Source: Sphaerolaimus hirsutus
Lineage: Eukaryota > Nematoda > Chromadorea > Monhysterida > Sphaerolaimidae
Direction of reading: 5' to 3'
Assembly: GCA_964036195.1 (NCBI GenBank)
Contig: OZ038458.1
Location: 21,775,832 to 21,839,831, forward strand
Length of the DNA stretch: 64,000 nt
The position numbers were made by a program, and so were the translations under genes. Each line of letters opens with the position of its first letter. Position 1 is the first letter of the stretch. Shown piece after piece: positions 12,124 through 23,080 of this stretch. The notes below the pieces were generated by a model, which saw only the letters and a list, made by a program, of their open reading frames with translations, was not told the DNA's origin and did no database searches.

Positions 12124-12618
12124 CTTGGGAGTTATTATTTTTCTGTTTTTGACAATATATTTTGTAAATAATAAAGATTGTTTTGTATTTTCTACAGTCA
12201 TTTTTAGAGATTTACTCTATTCTATTTGAGAATGAAATAAAGATCATCTAGGTAGGTAGTCACATTATTATTTATGCTTTTTCTTCATTTTAAAAGATTC
12301 CTACTGTTAATGATCGAATAGTGCCCTCTAATGGCACCAAAGGGTGCCAGTGCCGTTTTCTCTGGCACCATCTGGTGTTTGGTGTCATCATTTGCGAATG
12401 GCGCCAAGGTGCCATTTTTAGGTTTTGGCAAGAAAAGGAAGATGCAAAAAAACTACCGCATCAGACAACATCAAAAATGCTGAAATTTTCAGAGACCAAA
12501 ATTTGCACAAACCAAATTCTTTATTTTTCCGCCTACAGGACGCGTATACCGAATTTAAAAGTGAGGCAGAAATCAGCACCATTAGACATGTGTGGAGGAT
12601 CTTCATTGACATTTTGCA

Positions 12619-13147
12619 GTGATACCAGATAGAAGCTTTGAACTTGGGAGCCAGTGTTCAGGGGGCAGTCCCAAGTAAAGCCCTGTAAAGAAAATTGTCA
12701 AATGCAAAGTAAACTGTCAAATGCAAAGTAAAGTGTCAAATGTAAAGTCAAGTGTAAAGTAAAGTGTAAAATGTAAAGTAAAGTGTCAACTGTGTATCCA
12801 AATTTTATTTTTGGTATCCAAATCTTATGTTTTTGTATCCAAATCTTATGTCAAACAGTAAGATTTGGATACAAAAACATAATATTTGGATACAAAACAA
12901 CATAAGATTTGGATACACAATTGAAACTTTACTTTACTTTGCATTTGACTTTACATTTGACACTTTACTTTTCACTTTACAGGGCTTGGGATTGCCACCA
13001 GATGGTTTTGCTGTGATGACAAGAAAAAATGTGAAAAGTTGCATATTTGTGAGAAAAAGCAGTGGTGTATCCACACAACCTAGATGTCTGACATGCCAAA
13101 TTTCAGTGGAGAGCATTAGCTCTCGCTGGAGAGTTTTAGACAATTGA
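12619..13147 (+). CDS. Small split reading frame interrupted by a family A element (copy A)
   Basis: Exon 12619-12661 (acceptor GACATTTTGCAG) reads IPDRSFELGSQCS; removal of the element 12662-13001 joins it in phase to 13002-13147, DGFAVMTRKNVKSCIFVRKS ... RCLTCQISVE and RWRVLDN stop. An upstream exon DAYTEFK (12539-12560, donor GTGAGG) would join in phase through a short intron. The Cys pair in PRCLTCQ resembles short zinc-binding segments of transposon proteins, but the family is not recognised. Confidence 0.4.
12662..13001. mobile_element. Family A hairpin element (long form)
   Basis: Starts GGGGCAGTCCC after TCAG and ends GGGATTGCCA followed by CCAG. Inverted arms of GTAAAGTGTCAAATG type with an inner ATCCAAATCTTATG inverted repeat. 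Interrupts a reading frame in + orientation, so the boundary would be GG-AG. Confidence 0.8.
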
Positions 13148-13710
13148 AAAAACATTTCATTGTCATCGTTCTTGACAAAATTTACACCTATGATGAAATT
13201 TTTCTCGAAATGCTTAGAGAGTTACATAAATATGATAGTTCGCATGTTAGTACACACCGCTTTTTCCGGCGAATATGGAAGTGTTCACTTGCCTTTATGG
13301 AACCCTTTCAAATTTTTTCATCTCATCACAAAAATACCGTGAATGTGGCTTGAACCTTTTGTGTTCCTTTTAGTTTGCTTTATAGGTATTTATGTTATGA
13401 AAACATTTATTTAAGCCCATGTTTATGCAAAGTCATGCTAATGTAACTGTTATTTGAAATGAACCATTTCTGTGCAAATCAGCCACAATTTTGCAGGGTA
13501 AAACCATTCTCCCTGAGAAACATAAGGTGTGATCATATTTCTGAGCCCATTATGAATAAACTTAAGTAGATCGGTGTCATTCTCATTTCCACAGCTGAAT
13601 ATGTCATTTTTATGTTATTGGAATGATCTATTTACATGCAAATCAACTGCAGAAAAAGCTTTTTTATTGAAAATCTTAAAACATTGTTTATTCATTCAGG
13701 TAAACGCCGG

Positions 13711-14430
13711 TAAAGCTGAGATTACAGCTCAGCGTGAATAGCATTGAAAAAATCTCTTGAGATTTATATTTAAAAAATCTCAGGAAATCTCAGAAAATAT
13801 AACATTTTTAAATTTTAGGAAATTTTTAAACATATCAGAAAATCTCTGAAATTCTGATATTTTTATTTATTTATATTTTTTCCAGGTTTTTTGAGAGAGA
13901 TTTAATTATATTTTTTTCTTGAGAGATTTTCTGAGATTATTTTTAATTATATTTTCTAAAAATTGATGATTTTTTCAATGCTGAGCGTGAATTTGACGTA
14001 AAATGACAACATACAATTATGTCTCAAATTAATTACATGAGTGTGGATGATGCTACAGGTCTAAAAATTTATGGATAATATATGTATCAATAATTTAATC
14101 GTGTTCAATACTGATCAGCCACAGCGAGAACGAATTGAAAAATTCAATTTTTTTCATTTTATGTCAGGGAACTAATTTTACATTTCATGTCAATGATTGC
14201 ATGCAACCATTGACGTAAAATGTAAAATTAGTTCCCTGATGTAAAATGTAAAATTATGAGGTGAAATGATGACGCAAAATTGAAAAAATTTAATTTTTCA
14301 ATTCGGTTCAAATTTTCAATTCAAAGCTGTGGTTGATAACACTCAGTATCACTCATGTAATTAATTTTACGACGTAATTTTACATCATCATTTTACGTCA
14401 AATTCACGCCGAGCTGTAATCTCGGCTTGG
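13711..14430. mobile_element. AAGCTGAGATTACAGCTC-ended element
   Basis: AAGCTGAGATTACAGCTCAG / GAGCTGTAATCTCGGCTTGG with TGACGTAAAATG inner repeats, carrying a nested ATCTCTTGAGATTT hairpin (13737-13985). Confidence 0.7.
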
Positions 14431-14647
14431 TAATAGGTAACATTTTTTTTATAACTCACCGATTTCACTATCACAGACGGCACCCATGAAACGAAAAAAT
14501 ATAGCTGTACCTGGAGCTTAAATTAGATTTAGACCTTAGAAAATAGAATTTTTTGTGTTGTTTAGTTGACATTTATTTGCGATGTCAACTAGTGTGTGGG
14601 CCCTACGCGACACGTGCCCAAAAGTCTCACATCAAACGAAAACTCAA

Positions 14648-14879
14648 TCACTTCTTAGCCCTTCTCTTCACCAAACCACCAGCTTCGACAGCATCCGCCC
14701 TAGTCGCGGGTTCAGAAAACACTTCATCCAGTGCCGCAGCGGCATGCAGCCCGGACGTGCCGGCGTGCACGATGGGCGGTTCGGGCGTGCCGCTTTTGCT
14801 GCTATTCGCCGCGGAAAGTGCGTTGCTGGTGGATGAGGTGGTTGATGGCGCGGTGAACTTTGCCGCCGATTTGGGCAGC
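14648..14879 (-). CDS. Duplicate of the terminal exon (copy in repeat A)
   Basis: Same length (232 nt), acceptor and stop as 22849-23080; the only coding change I noticed is near TRADAVEAG versus TRAESVEAG. The open frame is kept, so it may serve as an alternative last exon of the same - strand gene, or be a duplicate that is no longer used. Confidence 0.4.
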
Positions 14880-14999
14880 CTTGAGGGTTTTTTGTTTTGG
14901 TTGGAATAAATGTGAGAACAAGTACTAGGTGATGTAAAGCGGCGTGTACAGGGCCACGTGTGCCGACAATTTTTCGGGTTTTCTATTTTCGTTTTGCCA

Positions 15000-16557
15000 T
15001 GAAAATTGAAAACTAGATTTATCGGACAAATGCTTTAATGGCTTTAAATGCGCGCCTGCTATTCCTCCTTTGACAAACTTACCGCATGCAAAGACTCCCT
15101 ATGTTTCTATCAAAACACATTTTTGTCATAAGAATAAGTTTTGCATCTTTTTTTGCCTATTTGTCAAACCGAATATTTGTCATACAGGCAGGCAATTTGC
15201 CAGTTGGTGAGGGCAGTTTATCATAGGATTAAGTTTCAAGTGCAGGCAATTTGTCATACAGACAGAATATTGGAAGGTATGGCGCTATTATCAAAGGAAA
15301 ATAAGTGACAATACCAATATTTCTCACAATGCAAGGTATAAATACAGTGGTTTATTCAAAGGAAGTAGGTGTGCAAGTTAATCCAGGAATGTGCGTGAAC
15401 TGTGTGCATACATAAACCGTAATTATTCAGTTTTGGTAAAAATTGCAGAGGTCTCTATTCACAACTGAAAATTTGATGCCATTTTCAAAATTCCAACCAT
15501 TATTTTCAGTGTGTAAAAACATTTGATGAAGTTTGTTTGTATGAACCAACTTATCTCCATAACTATCTAAATAAAAATCCGAAATTGCATATTGATAGAT
15601 AATGTCTAACAAAGGTTATGAATTTTGAAAAAACAGCCCCAAAAATGGCCGTTTTTGACTTCGATCATTTTTTTAAGTAGGAAGGTGACATTTCTGGATA
15701 CACGTATGGAAGAAAATTTTGAGTTTTTATGTATGTAGTTTCCAAATCCATGATAAAAAACAGAGGTCAGAATTTTGTAGGTACTGAGGTTTGGCTTGGC
15801 CTTACAAAAAGCGAGTAGTAATAATCAATATCAATCTCTGTTATCACGTTATTGTGTGCATGAGCTATGCCCCAAAATATTTGGCTTTTTAATAAGCGTT
15901 TTAAGATTATCCATTTGTGGCATCTTTACGCAGGGAGATCAGGTGTATTGTTCCTGTCATAAAATGCAATATGATAAATCTTAGGTCTGCATTTAACATA
16001 AACAGCTGCCCTATACTTTGTGTTATGACGAATATATACCCCCCTTTATGTTAAATATTCGTTGTGTATGACGAATCTTCCGTCTGACTGGCAAATTAAT
16101 TGGTATGACAAAAGCGCTGTCAAATAGGAAAATTAATTAGCAAAGCAAATGCGCGTTTTAATAAATAGGTATTTGCCCCATGCGAAGATGTGACCAGGAT
16201 TGACGGTGCTCATAAACCATTTTGAAAATTACCGCGCACGTTGAAAATGTGTTTGTGTGTAACCGGCATGCAAACCACGGTAAAGTGCAGTCTTGAGATG
16301 TGTAAAAAATATGTATGAAACAAAAATGAAAAGGAATGTGAAGTATATGATTACATGTAGCATACCAAACATGTAAAAAAATAGGTATGAAACAAAAATA
16401 AATGAGTATTTGATTTATGGCACTATATAGCATTCTAAGTGTGTAAAATGAGCGGTATGATAAAAATTTCATGCTGTCATACTAACCATAGAGCAATAGC
16501 ATCACAACTGTGCAATTACCGCATCATACTAAGTGGTTAGCATCCTAAACGGTGCAC
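15000..16557. other. Spacer between the two duplication copies
   Basis: AT-rich. Contains GCAATTTGTCATAC and ATGTAAAAAATA repeats; no convincing coding exon. Confidence 0.4.
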
Positions 16558-17494
16558 CCTCGTTTTTAGCAAGCATGTTGTATTTACACCATGTCCATGT
16601 GCGGCACACAAACGTTTGTATTGATGAAAGCCCTGACAAAAAAATGCCTCTCTGTTTATCAATCCTATTGTAAGTATGAATATATCGATAATCGATCATA
16701 TTTCATGGAACACTTTTCAAAATTACTTCATTGAACTTTACATCTTTCAAACATTGTTGTTTAATTCATGATTCTGCTATAGACAGTGTAAAGTGTTGAC
16801 CAAGCCCCTCATTAATTTCACAGGCTTATCCTTGGTTCTCTTGCAAAACATGATCACAAAGGCTTATCCTTGGTTCTCTTGCAAAACATAATCACAAAGG
16901 CTTATCCTTGGTTCTCTTGCAAAACATAATCACTAAATTATTTTCATGTTTATGTATGCACCAAAAATTTACGAAGGACTAATTTACAAAGCTATTTTTC
17001 ACCAACACTTTTCAACAACCAAAAAAATTTCCTTCAACAATCAAACAAAATCCCATTAAACATACCATATTTCCTCAAAATACCCCAGGGGGTGTCTATT
17101 TTTCTGCAAACCTGGCAGACGATTATTTTGAGGGGAGGTTTTTCCCAGCTCACAGTCCAGGGGCCAAATTCCACGTGCCCTGACTGATTTATAGGGCAGT
17201 TCGCTATGACTGATAAATTTTCATGCTCTCAGTGTTTTCTGGCTGAACAACGTCTGTTAACCAGCACACAAAAGTAAAAAAACAACTATTTCATGAACAG
17301 CCTGCTCCCAGTGCATGTCATTCTGGCTAAATTATAAAAATTTATGAGGCAAACACACTACAAATCTGTCTGGAATATTGGGTTTGGCTCCTGGGAGAAA
17401 TGTGGACTTGGGGATTAATTCAAGAGAAACATGGTATAGAAAACGAAGTTCTAGATGCATCACACAATGAATTCACTTATCACAGTAACCTTAC

Positions 17495-17633
17495 CCGTAC
17501 AACTGCTCGCTGTACGTATACATAGCACATTTCTTGCACTGAAAAAACAGCCTTGCCTTGGTTACTTTTCGACCCTTCTTATCGAAACCATCACATTCCA
17601 TGGTGACTTTCGTTCCAATTGAAACCTTTTCAC
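17495..17633 (-). CDS. Candidate exon, EKVSIGTKVTMEC...CKKC
   Basis: Acceptor TTTCACCCACAG and donor GTAAGG flank an open segment EKVSIGTKVTMECDGFDKKG then ARLFFQCKKC. The copy in repeat A (8956-9090) has lost part of it (a deletion after MEC and no good donor). Not recognised; it may be a transposon or duplicated host exon. Confidence 0.35.
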
Positions 17634-18186
17634 CTGTGGGTGAAATTGTGTTCTGCTGGACAATCACAAAATTGTTTTTGGCAGGTAGGATTTCTGCTGG
17701 ACAATTGCAAAATTGTTTTTGGTAAAATAGGAAGGATTTCTGCTGCAAGTTCAAACCAACTAAATTTGTATTTCAGTAACTGCTGCATTTTGTATATTTG
17801 CACAACCACAATTTATAACATTTTTACACAAAAATGCATTCAAGATTCCTTATTCTGATAGGTGCTGCATTAAATAAAAGGAAAGACAATGAGGAAATTT
17901 TTCAAAGGATCTTTTATTTTCATCTTTCAGACAGTGTATGGAAAATTTTAATTCAGTTGGTATACTGTAATTACCTTTGTGAGTCACTGCTGTGCATTTT
18001 TCCATCTTCCACAACCATTTTGTATATTCATTTGCAGCTACATCCACATCACAGGTGTTAGTGGCAGAGTCTGTGAAACATGGTCACTTTTATGATTTTT
18101 GCAAAAAATCTTTTGTAGCGATAGATACCTAATTCTGAAAATCATGGAAGTTATTATTTTTCTGTTTTTGACAATATATTTTGTAA

Positions 18187-18787
18187 ATAAAGTCGGCGGA
18201 CATTTCACCCTACAAAATCGGAGAGTTAGAATTCGCTCGCGAATACAGCGAACACAAAACTTGGGTCCCACCCGGACGCTCGGAATTGAAAACTAAAAAG
18301 ATATTTAAAGAGAAATGGACGCTTCGCCGGGTCCGTGCGTGCACGCCGCCCGTTTCAACGTTTCGTTTCAACGTTGTCCGTTGGAAGCGAAAAAATTTAA
18401 CTGTTTAAATGACCCTTTTACCGTTTTTGTTAATTTTTCATTTGTTGGCTCCGTTCCAATGGAAGAGTCCCCATATGAGAACTTGGCAGCCAGCCAAAAT
18501 TGCGAAATCCGCTATAAATGTGAAAAAAGGCCAACACTAACTATATAACCATGTATATAAACAAAAAAAGATATTATAAAGGTGGAAATTGGCAAAGTGG
18601 AGCAACTTTTAACGATTTTTAGCTAACTTTGACTTTTAACTCGCATTTGTATAATACGCAACTGGAAACTGGGATAAGAGCCAAGTCACAAGCGCATTAA
18701 AATATTGCGTCACAATAATGACGACATGCACTCTCCACTGGAGAGACTGACGCAAATGTTTGTAGGGCGATACGTCTGCCGACTTTA
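18187..18787. mobile_element. GTCGGCGGACAT-ended insertion (copy B only)
   Basis: AAAGTCGGCGGACATTTC ... GTCTGCCGACTTTA; absent at the matching place in copy A (about 12165). Confidence 0.65.
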
Positions 18788-18867
18788 CTAAAGATTGTTT
18801 TGTATTTTCTACAGTCATTTTTAGAGATTTACTCAATTCTATTTGAGAATGAAATAAAAATCATTTA

Positions 18868-19460
18868 GGTAAACTTGGCAGACATGAAACGAGTCAGCTT
18901 TCCTTCTTTTATGTACAAGTAAGATATGTCTCAAATTCGAATTCGAACGGACGGATTCCGTTCGATTCACAGTTTATTTAAACCAATTGAACTTTCAAAC
19001 GTGAAAAATCAATGGGTAAAGAACGGATACAAAAATACAGAGTTGGAAAGCTAGATATCTCGCTCAAACAATGCTAAAGAATTCGTAAAAAGGACGAATG
19101 TGATAGATATCCAGTATGTCAACTTGGCACGCGTTGGGTTACGTATTTTATGAATGAGGTGAAAGATGCAGGATTTACATTTGCGTTACTCATTACGTCT
19201 GTGGAACACAATTAAGCGACTTGAAATGATCGCAAATGTGTCAACTAGTGTACTTGTGATCATTTCCGGTCAATTTATTGCATTCCGCAGCGATAATCAG
19301 TGACGCGAACATGAAACCTGCGTTTTTCGCTCTCATTTGTCTGAAACGCAGAGCGACTTGGACGTGGGCCAAATTCACATGTGACCCTATCGTTGGTTTA
19401 TACCGCACTCGTACAAAAATTCCTTAGACCATTGACTTCCATAATGTCCGCCGAGTTTAT
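18868..19460. mobile_element. Second CGGCGGACAT-type insertion (copy B only)
   Basis: TAAACTTGGCAGACATGAAA ... AATGTCCGCCGAGTTTATA; absent in copy A (about 12253). Confidence 0.6.
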
Positions 19461-19836
19461 AATAGTACATTATTATTTATGATTATTCTTCATTTTAAAA
19501 GAGATCCTAATAGACTTCCTACTGTTAATGATCGAATAGTGCCCTCTAATGGCACCAAAGGGTGCCAGTGCCGTTTTCTCTGGCACCATCTGGTGTTTGG
19601 TGTCATCATTTGCGAATGGCGCCAAGGTGCCATTTTTCGGTTTTGGCAAGAAAAGAGAGATGCAAAAAAACTTCCGCATCAGACAACATCAAAAATGCTG
19701 AAATTTTCAGAGTCCAAAATTTGCACAAACCAAAATGCTTATATTTCACTTTACAGGACGCGTATACCGAATTTAAAAGTGAGGCAGAAATCAGCACCAT
19801 TACACATGTGTGGAGGATCCTCATTGACATTTTGCA

Positions 19837-20349
19837 GTGATACCAGATAGAAGCTTTGAACTTGGGAGCCAGTGTTCAGGGGGCAGTCCCAAGTAAAGCC
19901 CTGTAAAGTAAATTGTCAAATGCAAAGTAAACTGTCAAATGCAAAGTGTCAAATGTCAAGTAAAGTGTAAAATGTAAAGTAAAGTGTCAACTGTGTATTC
20001 AAATTTTATTGTTGGTATCCAACTCTTATGTTTTTGTGTCCAAATCTTATGTCAAACAGTTAGATTTGGATACAAAAACATAATATTTGGATACAAAAAA
20101 AACATAAGATTTGGATACACAATTGACACTTTACTTTACTTTGCATTTGACTTTACATTTGACACTTTACTTTTCACTTTACAGGGCTTGGGAATGCCAC
20201 CAGATGGTTTTGCTGTGATGACAAGAAAAAATGTGAAAAGTTGCATATTTGTGAGAAAAAGCAGTGGTGTATCCACACAACCTAGATGTCTGACATGCCA
20301 AATTTCAGTGGAGAGCTATAGCTCTCGCTGGAGAGTTTTAGACAATTGA
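19837..20349 (+). CDS. Second copy of the split reading frame (copy B)
   Basis: Duplicate of 12619-13147 with the element at 19880-20203 in the same site. The frame remains open in both copies, including the join across the element, which suggests constraint or recent duplication. Confidence 0.38.
19880..20203. mobile_element. Family A hairpin element (long form, duplicate)
   Basis: Same insertion as 12662-13001, carried along by the segmental duplication. Confidence 0.8.
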
Positions 20350-21540
20350 AACAACATTTCATTGTCGTCGTTGTTGACAAAACTTACACCTATGATGAAA
20401 TTTTTCTCAAAATGCCTAGAGAGTTACATAAATATGATAGTTCGCATGTTAGTACACACCGCTTTTTCTGGCAAATATGGAAGTGTTCACTTGCCTTTAT
20501 GGAACCCTTTCAAATTTTTTCATCTCATCACAAAAATACCGTGAATGTGGCTTGAACCTTTTGTGTTCCTTTGAGTTTGCTTTATAGGTATTTATGTTAT
20601 GAAAACATTTATTTAAGCCCATGTTTATGCAAAGTCATGCTAATGTAACTGTTATTTGAAATGAACCATTTCTGTGCAAATCAGCCACAATTTTGCAGCG
20701 AAAAACCATTCTTCCTGAGAAACATAAGGTGTGATTATATTTCTGAGCCCATTATGAATAAACTTAAGTAGATCAGTGTCATTCTCATTTCCACAGCTGT
20801 CATTTTTATGTTATTGCAATGATCTATTTACATGCAAATCAACTGCGGAAAACACTTTTTTATCAAAAAAATCTTAAAACATTGTTTATTCATTCAGGTA
20901 AACGCCGGTAAAGCTGAGATTACAGCTCAGCGTGAATTTGATGTAAAATTATGCCATAAAATTAATTACATGAATTATGCCATAAAATTAATTACATGAG
21001 TGTGGATGATGCTACAGGTCTAAAAATTTATGTATGATTAGCATTGAAAAAAACGACCGATTTTGAGAAAATATAATTAAATATAATCTCAGTAAATCTC
21101 TCAAGAAAAAAATATAATTAAATCTCTTGGGTCATTTTCGAAAATATAATTTAATCTCTGAGAAAATCTCTTGCAGTTCAAAAAATCTCATAAAATCTCT
21201 CAACTTTAAGTACCGTATTTGCTTGAATAATCCTACTGTGGGGTTATTATTTCATCAGACTTTTTGAGAGGGGGATTATTCAAGGGGGTGAATTATTCAA
21301 GCAAATGCGGTATGATTCAATCGATATTTCAAGGTGTTTGAACATTTGTGACTAGATATTAAGCACATTATTATGATTTAGGTACATTGTTCCTCATAAT
21401 AGAATACATAACTTTCACGTGTGATAATTCCCACATAATTTATCGAATGTGTTTTTTCACCATACTTTTGTAACTATATTTTCAAAGCATGAAGTCAACT
21501 CTATAGTTGTTAAACCATATTTACGTTTACTCAACAATAC

Positions 21541-21600
21541 ATACACATACATACATACATACAACAATACATACACATACACATACATACAATGTAAATA
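21541..21600. repeat. ATAC microsatellite
   Basis: Runs of CATACATACATA; a (TA)n run follows at 21752-21772. Confidence 0.85.
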
Positions 21601-22336
21601 CATTTAAATTTCTCTGAAAAAAGTACCAGTACTCTCTTTTATATATACTTTTTGAAAGTACTTGAGTACTGAAAATGTATTTCGGATAGACTTTTTGTTG
21701 GCTCTTTCATGCCATAGAACAGAAAAATGGGGGAAAATAGCCAATAATTGGTATATATATATATATATATATAGGCACATATATAAATAGTTTAAATAGA
21801 TGAAAATTGGCAAAAAAACAACAACATATGAACTTGTGAATTTGAAAGTCAAAATAGACAAATATAGAGAGATTTTCTCGAGAGATTTTCTCAATCAGAA
21901 GAAAATATAATTAAATCTCTCTGGAAAATTATGGAAAAAATATAAATCTCAGAAAATCTTATATTTTCTGAGATTTTCGGAGATTTTTTTAATATAAATC
22001 TCCCAGAGATTTTTTCAATGCTAATCGTGTTCAATACTGAGTGTTGTCAGCCACAGCTAGAACACGAATTGAAAAATTCAAAGTTTTCATTTTACATCAG
22101 GGAACTAATTTTACATTTCATGTCAATGATTGCATGCAACCATTGACGTAAAATGTAAAATTAGTTCCCTGATGTAAAATGTTAAATGCTGAGGTAAAAT
22201 GATGACGTAAAATTGAATTTTCAAATTTCAAATTTTCTATTCAAAGCTGTAGCTGATAACACTCAGTATTGAACACGATTAAGGTATTGGTTTTTATATT
22301 ATCTGTAGCAAAAATTTAAAAAAAATTGTAGACCTG

Positions 22337-22531
22337 GGGGCAGTCCCAAGCCCTGTAAAGTGTAAAGTGAAGTGTCAAATGTAAAGTCAAATGCAAAGCC
22401 AAGTGTCAATCAAAACAAAAAAGAAAATATTTTATTACTGAACTTTGCATGACAATTGACACTTTACTTTGCATTTGACTTTACATTTGACACTTTACTT
22501 TACACTTTACAGGGCTTGGGATTGGCACCTG
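22337..22531. mobile_element. Family A element with verified empty site
   Basis: Flanked by CCTG at 22333-22336 and 22528-22531. The uninterrupted target TAGACCTGTAGCATCATCC can be read (reverse strand) at about 14045-14070. This fixes the ends and shows a 4-bp target duplication. Confidence 0.88.
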
Positions 22532-22772
22532 TAGCATCATCCACACTCATGTAATAAATTTTATGACGTAGTTTTACGTCATCATTTTACGTCAAATTCA
22601 CGCCGAGCTGTAATTTCGGCTTGGTAATAGGTAAATTTTTTTGTATAACTCACCGATTTCACTATCACAGACGGTACTCATGAAACGAAAAAAATAAAGC
22701 TGTACTTGGACCTAAAATTAGATTTAGTATTGAGACCTCAGAAAGTGTTGTTTAGTTCACATTCAGTTGACA

Positions 22773-22778
22773 TTTATT
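22773..22778 (-). terminator. Possible poly(A) signal (AATAAA on the - strand)
   Basis: TTTATT on the + strand, about 70 bp beyond the stop of the terminal exon, inside a CACTAGTTGACATC-type transposon end. The same arrangement occurs after the copy at 14.65 kb. Confidence 0.3.
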
Positions 22779-22848
22779 TGCGATGTCAACTAGTGTGTGG
22801 GCCCTTCGCGACACGTGCCCAAAAGTCTCACATCAAACGAAAACTCAA

Positions 22849-23080
22849 TCACTTCTTAGCCCTTCTCTTCACCAAACCACCAGCTTCGACAGACTCCGCC
22901 CTAGTCGCGGGTTCAGAAAACACTTCATCAAGTGCCGCAGCGGCATGCAGCCCGGACGTGCCGGCGTGCACGATGGGCGGTTCGGGCGTGCCGCTTTTGC
23001 TGCTATTCGCCGCGGAAAGTGCGTTGCTGGTGGATGAGGTGGTTGATGGCGCGGTGAACTTTGCCGCCGATTTGGGCAGC
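22849..23080 (-). CDS. Probable NBAS terminal exon (copy in repeat B)
   Basis: A GC-rich island in AT-rich DNA. Acceptor ACCCCCTCAAG, phase fits exon 38. Reads LPKSAAKFTAPSTTSSTSN ... ALDEVFSEPATRAESVEAG then LVKRRAKK and stop TGA 22851-22849. No family domain is recognised, so the link to NBAS rests on strand, phase and the lack of another candidate in between. It could instead be the last exon of an unrelated gene or a captured fragment. An almost identical copy lies at 14648-14879. Confidence 0.45.

Larger units (their letters stand above)
8517..14950. repeat. Segmental duplication, copy A
   Basis: Collinear with 16558-23150. Shared landmarks include AGCAAGCATGTTGTATTTAC (8524/16567), the KVSIGTK exon, GTGCTGCATTAAATAAAAGG (10996/17861), the split frame (12619/19837) and the terminal exon (14648/22849). 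Copy A carries private insertions: the foldback 9321-10994 and the hAT-like element 11283-12123. Confidence 0.85.
20910..22624. mobile_element. AAGCTGAGATTACAGCTC-ended element, enlarged in copy B
   Basis: Same ends as 13711-14430 but enlarged by an AGCATTGAAAAAA ... TTTTTCAATGCT insert (21040-22025), a TACCGTATT element (21211-21312) and a family A element. Confidence 0.7.

Noticed and set aside
14553..14909. Plus-strand frame opposite the duplicated terminal exon (SALVAGSENTSSS...)
   Set aside because: The - strand frame has a good acceptor, phase match to exon 38 and a basic tail before the stop; the + frame has none of these.
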